This document shows, piece after piece, positions 35,801-38,568 of a DNA stretch of 38,568 bases. Each line of letters opens with the position of its first letter. Position 1 is the first letter of the stretch. Origin of the DNA: JBDROU01 sp043809745 [NCBI: bacterium] (GTDB lineage: Bacteria > Elusimicrobiota > JBDRMW01). Under the pieces are notes generated by a model. It made no database searches, was not told the DNA's origin, and was given only the letters and a program-made list of their open reading frames with translations. The stretch spans positions 1 to 38,568 of the forward strand of contig JBDROU010000011.1 of assembly GCA_043809745.1 (NCBI GenBank), given 5' to 3'. The position numbers and the translations under genes are program-made.

Positions 35801-37699
35801 AAGATCATTGTAAATACCAATATCATAATTCTTTCCTGTGTCAACCTTAGCATCCGAAATCACAGCCCAACTGAAGGCCTGTTTCTGTGAACTGCCCTCA
35901 CCATAATCATCATGTAAGGCTTTAATTTCATAAGTATATTCCCCATCATTTAAGCTCGATAATTCACTACCTTCCCAGCTATGATGATATTCATATAGGG
36001 AATGTGGATAAGACGCAACGTGATCGACTTCTGGATTGGAATCGATCAGGTTAACTTTGTTGCCGGTTACCGAATTAGTTAATATAACTCTAACTTCTCG
36101 AAGATTATCATATGAAACATGGCATCCAAATGAGATTTCATTATCATCAGCTAAATAATTTTCTTTTTTACTTAACTTAGTAATATTAATATTATAACCT
36201 AAACTGGTATGCGCAGAAAGAAAATTGACAGCTTTATACAGATCTAATCTCCCGGCACCAATATCTTTGTCCGTATCTATGCGAACTGCGCTGTCTTTTA
36301 ATATTGATCTCACTTCTTCTGGAGTAAGAGTATCATTGAGAGACAATAGTAGTCCAGCTGCCCCAGAAACAAATGGTGTTGACATGGATGTGCCTTCTAG
36401 TTTTGCATATCCCCCATTTTTATATGTACTCATAATACCAATACCTGGAGCTGCTAGATCTACCCAATCTCCATAATTCGAAAAATATGCACGTTGATCT
36501 TGTAAATCAGTAGCAGCAATCGCAATGACTTCCTGGCTAGCGGCAGGATATATTTTAGCTGGTCTACCATCAGTTCCCGGGAATCTACCATTATTCCCCG
36601 CTGCTGCAACAAGCACAACCCCCTGTTCATAAGCTTCAGCTATTTCTTCCACAGCTATTCCTCCTTCTGTAGCCCCACCGAAACTCATACTAATAATATC
36701 TGCTCCATTATCGATCGCATATAATATTGCCCTCTCAATACTAATAGTTGTAAAATCACTCTTAATCGCCATAATTTTACATTCTCGAGCTACTCCTGCT
36801 ATACCGATATTATTGTCTGTACTAGCTGCTGCTATACCAGCAGTATGCGTGCCATGACCATCAATATCCATTGGATTATTCGTATCATTTTTCAGAAAAG
36901 CTGTAAAATTATACCCTCGAAAATCATCCACATATCCATTCCCATCATCATCAATGCCATTGCCTGCTATTTCATCTTCATTGATCCATATCTTATCTCT
37001 TAGATCCACATGATTATAATCAACGCCGGTATCAATCATGGCAATAATTATTCCGCTATCACCTGTTGTCACATTCCATGCTTGTGCTGCACTGATTTTT
37101 TCAAGTCCCCATTGCTCAGAATACTTTGGATCATTGGGCTCAGTACAAACTCTAAGAATATAATTCGGCTGAGCGGTAACTTCTTGAATGGGTAATTCAC
37201 CAAAATCTTGAACATCTTCAATCGTACGTTGCAATCTAATAATATCAACTTTTTTATCAGCAAACTCTATAGCAAATTTCTTTGACCGGAGATAGCGATT
37301 AGTTGATAGTTCTTTCTTTAATCTGCGTCTTCTTTTTCGCAAACTATTATTTTGTATCCGATTAATTATGTCAAACTCTGACTTATTGCTTTTTGACATT
37401 TGCTTAACCAATGCAGAATTTACAGGCTTTGTATTCATTCCATCTTTATTCATTTTTACTTCAGGAAAATTTTCGATAGAATTTCGCAATGCCTCCAGAA
37501 CCATCTCATGTTCATCGCGTATTGATGAAGGTTTTGATTTCCTCTCTGCAGTTTTCTTTAGTTTGTAGTTTATAATAATCATACCGGGTTCATATTGAAT
37601 CTCATCCGATATATTTTTATACGGGTCAAACAATGCATTTATGTAGTTCGGTATTGCTGTTCCGATTATGAGCATACAGATTAACTGTGCTTTTTTCAT
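26837..37699 (-). CDS. Giant (3620-aa) subtilisin-like surface protease with many Ig/FnIII-like modules and C-terminal sorting domain
   Basis: A signal peptide (about 1-22) precedes a probable propeptide (to about 190). The S8 catalytic domain (about 195-495) has an intact triad: Asp223 (MIDTGVD), His282 (GHGTHTAG), Ser438 (GTSMSTP), plus oxyanion Asn369 (AAGNNG). Over 3000 residues of beta-sandwich modules follow: FlgD/CHU-C-like repeats (for example FSPDGDKIRDQV, about 2255), fibronectin-III-like segments (about 2470-2570), repeats with the 'Y-x-x-D-x-x-GN' signature (about 2780-3260), and an SbsA-like Ig domain (about 3260-3365). The last ~105 residues contain NFPNPF, VVYDLLGNLV and GGYICIVKM, a type IX sorting or FlgD-like domain. 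It heads the operon with the PorV-TPR and FlgD/OmpA-like genes. It is probably displayed on, or released from, the cell surface as a processing or degradative enzyme. Confidence 0.95.
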   Translation of the reverse strand: MKKAQLICMLIIGTAIPNYINALFDPYKNISDEIQYEPGMIIINYKLKKTAERKSKPSSIRDEHEMVLEALRNSIENFPEVKMNKDGMNTKPVNSALVKQMSKSNKSEFDIINRIQNNSLRKRRRRLKKELSTNRYLRSKKFAIEFADKKVDIIRLQRTIEDVQDFGELPIQEVTAQPNYILRVCTEPNDPKYSEQWGLEKISAAQAWNVTTGDSGIIIAMIDTGVDYNHVDLRDKIWINEDEIAGNGIDDDGNGYVDDFRGYNFTAFLKNDTNNPMDIDGHGTHTAGIAAASTDNNIGIAGVARECKIMAIKSDFTTISIERAILYAIDNGADIISMSFGGATEGGIAVEEIAEAYEQGVVLVAAAGNNGRFPGTDGRPAKIYPAASQEVIAIAATDLQDQRAYFSNYGDWVDLAAPGIGIMSTYKNGGYAKLEGTSMSTPFVSGAAGLLLSLNDTLTPEEVRSILKDSAVRIDTDKDIGAGRLDLYKAVNFLSAHTSLGYNINITKLSKKENYLADDNEISFGCHVSYDNLREVRVILTNSVTGNKVNLIDSNPEVDHVASYPHSLYEYHHSWEGSELSSLNDGEYTYEIKALHDDYGEGSSQKQAFSWAVISDAKVDTGKNYDIGIYNDLSRYSSTIIEFEIKYPSDQNAGVHIIQLDNRDFDSSPEVATELVSWDVDYTSDIEWILKGFIKATNTSPDIDPFIIDRQPPEIIASANPRIFSPGITESQIDCTITDNLPLQLSKLTVVILDKYSIVINTLSSSSLINQGSYNFVWDGTGSNTYNNGAVVKDGTYAYKITATDFAGNLAEYTENIIVDTLPPKLIGNKFTVIPADHPNPDTFSSNDEKIDFSFSTSDNINQRVNVEIKFTTNDTEQVVVLLRNMLVDVTSSLQTIVYSWDGKDDQGNYLPDGNYSIELFARDLAENRSAIVVLGVFGIDRTPSEPEILYVDNFMFTPDDGESGNGDGIRDTVTLYYTLTEKALVRVSIDDTLGREQLILDESGVYKTTGTALWSGKTNGSYVSDGQYVFRIKTVDDVGNIADASLPVIKNQIPAKIMFPSNGGEEYVKGVVTIKGIALDPKIQNSQDFKQYTVWYREGANIDFSMSENNPLNPDPILWKPVPVPISYQRADDTDYPYSNVSYRAVNYTRLAYWNTQLLQNGGVYTILLSVEDEGGNSSFDWRKVTIDHSLQNSSPVIRIVTPQVNDTFTITSSNDRLRIVYELIQQSENKSDISLEICKTGISKSAYGPIVYQQAYFNITEAEPIIWDGRDFRNQYMDKGTYRIRLTCMDTDGLGVDVVERNIVVDPILSKPLEIIAFNVTNSIVSPGQTVDITYKGSKEARVSICIYDSSAQMVETLIDSIITVGGVDRVVRWIPTNEGLYECKLHAVSTDENATESNASLSIAVTSSGHGGGTAEIAFPVDGAVLKGNSYFTWQAHSQGNYYPPQEFEAHINTLGEQVWSQSSWSDDDFSSIDKIEIGSSIKLGQEWIAEHTWIQKLEMVLLKHFEASEEISPRTAESYGFVVTWDIPVPSDSVERRNIDQTCVDYTTFDVINLPRGPSGPGVFAPPIVQISKQVNIVVYSQKNTSWNDSISSWYKGDIYGEVSSGYWEGGWIFYASGDIISKPKYVGWFLSGKLSVNVQSPDGTTIKFYTSTSNDAVAWELWQPVAADGTLQSNPGKYLRWKAELTTYDTTKTPIIDDVTIFLKWQDEKILKSDNASQWSTTPNDCYYGNPLLSYNLGAILPIPANTQIQRVSPFYSLVDHTNSLNVSKTITNSQTGYPYYLLKAETNVFQGWSSNSDQLLKNGMIVSSDNVFNNDPNPLNFTVHSLPISFSSSYPDIAMWADEDTKNKYSFWEGNSSLIDNPHVNINSLSWDIGLYYPDGTVNNDIAVERDLTKLSNQNDIAIDDDFRVRIAPGACSREFITLKGTTSTLASGFKSYALFYKKKSGTIWQTIPPYTKEPVLNGNILAYWDVSSLNGEYEVRLVVLDGSGQNETIKQMTIGTLVPGYGNSSTDNTYVTAPYNKAWLDFPKDALEDDTYVTITPMKIENTDIVVDPSMPHPIGFVCKLQPHDIEFRKDDEGNALSLATLSVRFLYEELEGIDPATLTIYHMEDDGSLESFDVKITYDSNGDGKYTPEDIVTVTSPVERFSYYLVIPTVEPPTLNERTLYSNKRKVTVSGESEGGSTVALYVNGASIGQTETVGNIFSMDVPLVEGNNYITATTIRWFNSVSKTSDFSEPLQVILDLKKPEIIAFSDDPDPFSPDGDKIRDQVKISYTLSEDSSISISIVDGTKNLVRNLCEDLQKSFGPNEVYWDGTNNEGEYVQENTFFYVINAHDNAGNVADEKQATIEVTYVHTSPPAPRIVYPLEGEYISNQQFAVKPDETVEKLLQYKIEVSIDEFNTITREFDQTITQEGWTSDNSTLISTYTVLESEKLSDGIYSLRAYSFDGALWSEASQSVIFTIDTVPPPVTQLIYPENYIEIENPRPCFQWTQVEDNVSGVRDYEIQVDDLESFDSPEYSVYVDSHQVIPDRNLPIDDLYWRVRARDNAGNYGEWSGIKTFGRLNAKPVAPVLFAPADREFIAISTPTFLMHAQDLDGDELLYKLEISADGFSNILHTYIQEKEGQGWVVDPGWEVHDDGSVSYTLSVQDALADNVYTWRTQAYDGIEWSVYSSTSMFIYDTVNPVIDIESPLVDSIHYELNHIVVSFTVSDIDPAPAITAEFVHHDTGERIPVRNGQEIDPLEIDDGLWKLVVTAVDGGGNTSSAEIPSFEVNHDTLPPHTLITIGDPNGEGDLITVRSITNFKLTAVDDYTEINDREGIGVKIIEFKIDEEDWLVYESTFTLNLEDGEHSISYRSTDVYGHQEETHVLTVLLDNSSPKTVLVPSGKLYNDGVNDYAPLDYKYAITTANNSIDISLIEVTIDEKGWNIYSSSIAFDTGGIHTIKYHSIDLLGNQEDDKDFMVVVDSAVPKTDLIFDESIQIATPQIYFLNSQSKISLSAQDPLLNGYASQVREINYSINGSSSVPFNICKDSFSIAGIDGEYDILFYSVDNVGNTEDTRTISVKLDNTPPDFEIKVNGPQYLEEGIVWISTATEIMIIPNDNNGSGVNKTEYRVDNEEYTELVEEAAYFTIPAGGSRVIYARCEDNLGNIREETYSVFVDTIAPITSVISAKPVFNIGEAIIAPLANETVFEVVEDGSGLDHVEYCINGGEWIRYIKPVVVLEEGKYTIVYCAIDNIGNRESEKQFTVSVDATCPKIMSLNPAHNELVFPDKAQEIVVAFSENIKTIDSNWSSVFIIEPFNMSYTVPGTYQYDSENFKLYFKSTEALALCQDYEVRLANGVTDIVGNQCRKFESSFTVMINKLAGGKVNQDEVGLIIVPGSLSENGVLRIQKETGFNSSKVVKPYAMFNNESYYIHGFNDQRTPLSNEFNKNIELRINYGIVLANIKKAGSVSAIIPESKTFRIFMFNEEINMWGLVKETVDNTEEKILSASISRLGRYALMSFANPGESLEDLTNFPNPFPAYGRNDTTIQYYLKEDAQVKVVVYDLLGNLVKRIDVAKGAPGQGQGGIQNQIVWDGRNGQGELVANGGYICIVKMDSGSETKVRKRKILVVK

Positions 37700-37742
37700 A
37701 TATTTAACCTATAAAAATTTGCGATCTTGGTTTATGCGTATA

Positions 37743-37760
37743 GAAAACACATTAGTTTTC
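37743..37760. repeat. Inverted repeat GAAAAC-N6-GTTTTC
   Basis: A 6-bp stem with a 6-base loop, placed about 45-60 bp upstream of the giant protease start. If the weak promoter there is real, it falls in the spacer, so it could be an operator. No binding protein can be named. Confidence 0.35.
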
Positions 37761-37831
37761 TGTTAACAAAATGCAAATATCTTTTAAGTTTTAATCAGCA
37801 AAAACCTTGGGTCTCCATCCGCACTACATGC

Positions 37832-37855
37832 TATAGCTACATAGTTCTAGCTATA
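37832..37855. repeat. Hairpin TATAGCTA-N8-TAGCTATA
   Basis: A perfect 8-bp stem with an 8-base loop. The related palindrome TAGCTATAGCTA also occurs upstream of the barrel-protein gene start (about 21875-21886), so the motif is present ahead of two minus-strand genes for envelope or secreted proteins. Confidence 0.4.
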
Positions 37856-37932
37856 TATAACTGCTATCTACTTTTATTAGCAAATAGTTACAGAATCGTT
37901 GAATACACAACAATTAATAAGTGTAAATTCAT

Positions 37933-38061
37933 ATGGCTAAAATTAATGGAAAAAACTTTGTCATTGCCAGAAACGAAACGCATCCTCGCATCGAAGAGGC
38001 AATCTCATCGTCAGAGACTATTACGTCAGCCACACTTCATGGCGAACTTATAATGACATAA
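37933..38061 (+). CDS. Possible 42-aa small ORF, weak
   Basis: An ATG-started frame encoding a polar peptide with a charged middle (NETHPRIEEAISSSETITS) and stop at 38061. There is no Shine-Dalgarno sequence, no neighbour on its strand and no recognisable family. It is listed only because the composition is less random than in the surrounding DNA. Confidence 0.15.
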   Translation: MAKINGKNFVIARNETHPRIEEAISSSETITSATLHGELIMT

Positions 38062-38281
38062 AATATGGGTAAGTGAATACAACTCCTAATAAGTTCCAAA
38101 AAGGAAATAGATTTGATTATTGCATATTATTATAGCTTTTTAAGACAGGTTTGTACAATATTATTTTGGGCTTTTTTGGGCATGATTCAAAGTATTAATA
38201 CTAATTTCTGCGATATACCTGGGAAGAGCATTTAAGCAGACCTGCTGACTTTAGAGCTGTTATTTTTATGGTTTATTCTAA

Positions 38282-38568
38282 CTAATTGTTAGAAATATTT
38301 ATTGATTCTTGTCCTGTACCATCAGCATCTACCCATGATGTGCCATTCCATCTAAGATAATAAATTTCAGCATTTCCTGAAGTAAAATCACGCCAAACAA
38401 CATACGGATTTCCTGAGTTGTCTAAATAAAGTGATGGTTCTACGGAATCACCGCTATTGTTAGAAATATTTATTGATTCCTGTCCTGAGCCATCTGCATC
38501 TACCCATGATGTGCCATTCCATTTAAGATAACAAATTTCCCAATTTGTACACCAAACAACATGCGGAT
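38282..38568 (-). CDS. C-terminal end of a secreted 57-aa-repeat (beta-propeller-like) protein, partial
   Basis: The minus-strand frame is open from the window edge to a TAG at 38282-38284, with no start inside the window. The 94 visible residues contain nearly two copies of a 57-residue repeat (171 bp offset) with the pattern VVW...EIYYL-[KR]-WNGTSWVDADG-x-GQESINISNN, then SGDS-EPSLYLDNSGN. The repeated aromatic strands and 'WNGTSW' turns suggest propeller blades of an extracellular protein. The protein ends within a repeat directly after SINISNN and has no C-terminal sorting domain. The 3' end may therefore be truncated by mutation or by a past rearrangement. Its promoter and N-terminus lie beyond the window. 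Confidence 0.75.
   Translation of the reverse strand, partial: PHVVWCTNWEICYLKWNGTSWVDADGSGQESINISNNSGDSVEPSLYLDNSGNPYVVWRDFTSGNAEIYYLRWNGTSWVDADGTGQESINISNN
38285..38568 (-). repeat. 171-bp tandem coding repeat
   Basis: The segment ATTGTTAGAAATATTTATTG at 38285 recurs at 38456 (offset 171 bp), with close similarity continuing through the CATCTACCCATGATGTGCC segment and beyond. It corresponds to the 57-aa protein repeat of the partial gene. Confidence 0.85.

Larger units (their letters stand above)
37700..38281. other. 582-bp intergenic region upstream of the giant protease
   Basis: No convincing gene. It holds two hairpins (37743-37760 and 37832-37855) and a possible weak promoter for the protease on the minus strand (TTAACA and TATACG about 18 bp apart, near 37742-37771). 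It also has a 42-codon plus-strand frame (37933-38061) without a ribosome-binding site. A 108-codon plus-strand frame (37727-38053) lacks coding character. AGCAGACCTGCT at 38235-38246 is a small perfect inverted repeat with no T-run, so it is not a terminator. Confidence 0.6.

Noticed and set aside
37727-38053. 108-codon plus-strand frame as a gene
   Set aside because: No ribosome-binding site, random-looking composition and hairpins within it; it sits in the leader of the divergent protease gene.

Overview
The window reads as AT-rich chromosome of an uncultivated-type Gram-negative (two-membrane) bacterium. Evidence for an outer membrane: a complete RND/adaptor/TolC efflux set, PorV-like and other beta-barrel proteins, and very large secreted multidomain proteins ending in 'PNP...' sorting-type or FlgD-like C-terminal domains. 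This mix (long Ig-like adhesins, PorV-like barrels, big hybrid kinases, 'AAAGGGACAGG' dispersed repeats) is familiar from candidate phyla such as Omnitrophota or Desantisbacteria-like lineages, but the sequence alone does not fix the phylum. No rRNA, tRNA, CRISPR array, intact IS or phage was seen.

Layout. 1-2079 (+): 3' part of a secreted repeat protein with five exact 79-aa repeats, two Ig-like modules and a C-terminal sorting-type domain. 2153-4494 (-): a solitary beta-class DNA methyltransferase and a nitronate monooxygenase-like FMN enzyme. 4761-12851 (-): one metal-response operon in transcription order ECF sigma, zinc-finger anti-sigma, CpxP/Spy/CnrX-like metal sensor, TolC-type channel, CusB-like adaptor, CusA-like pump with all three Cu/Ag-binding methionines, and a YHS + CuA-type cupredoxin protein. 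12961-18537 (-): PilZ-PilZ-methyltransferase resembling PhcB, a 6-TM hybrid kinase (kinase-receiver-kinase) and a response regulator. The order and domains match the Ralstonia phcB-phcS-phcR-phcQ quorum-sensing operon with phcS and phcR fused. 18658-19890: a short accessory patch with dispersed repeats around a MazEF-type toxin-antitoxin pair that has a near-consensus promoter and a perfect palindromic operator. 19895-21857 (-): two secreted or envelope proteins sharing a novel N-terminal domain. 22149-37699 (-): a tightly packed operon of a 3620-aa subtilisin-like protease with dozens of Ig-like modules and a C-terminal sorting domain, a PorV-like barrel fused to a long TPR array, and a FlgD-like/OmpA-like protein. 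37700-38281: a largely empty intergenic region with hairpins. 38282-38568 (-): the C-terminal end of another 57-aa-repeat protein, which stops in mid-repeat.

How the genes fit together. Three systems stand out: a self-contained copper/silver efflux regulon under its own ECF/anti-sigma pair; a probable fatty-acid-methyl-ester-type cell-cell signalling operon with c-di-GMP input; and a secretion/surface-processing operon that couples a sorting-domain protease to a PorV-like protein, as in type IX secretion but with a TPR fusion. All functional calls are from motif reading only; no searches were run.
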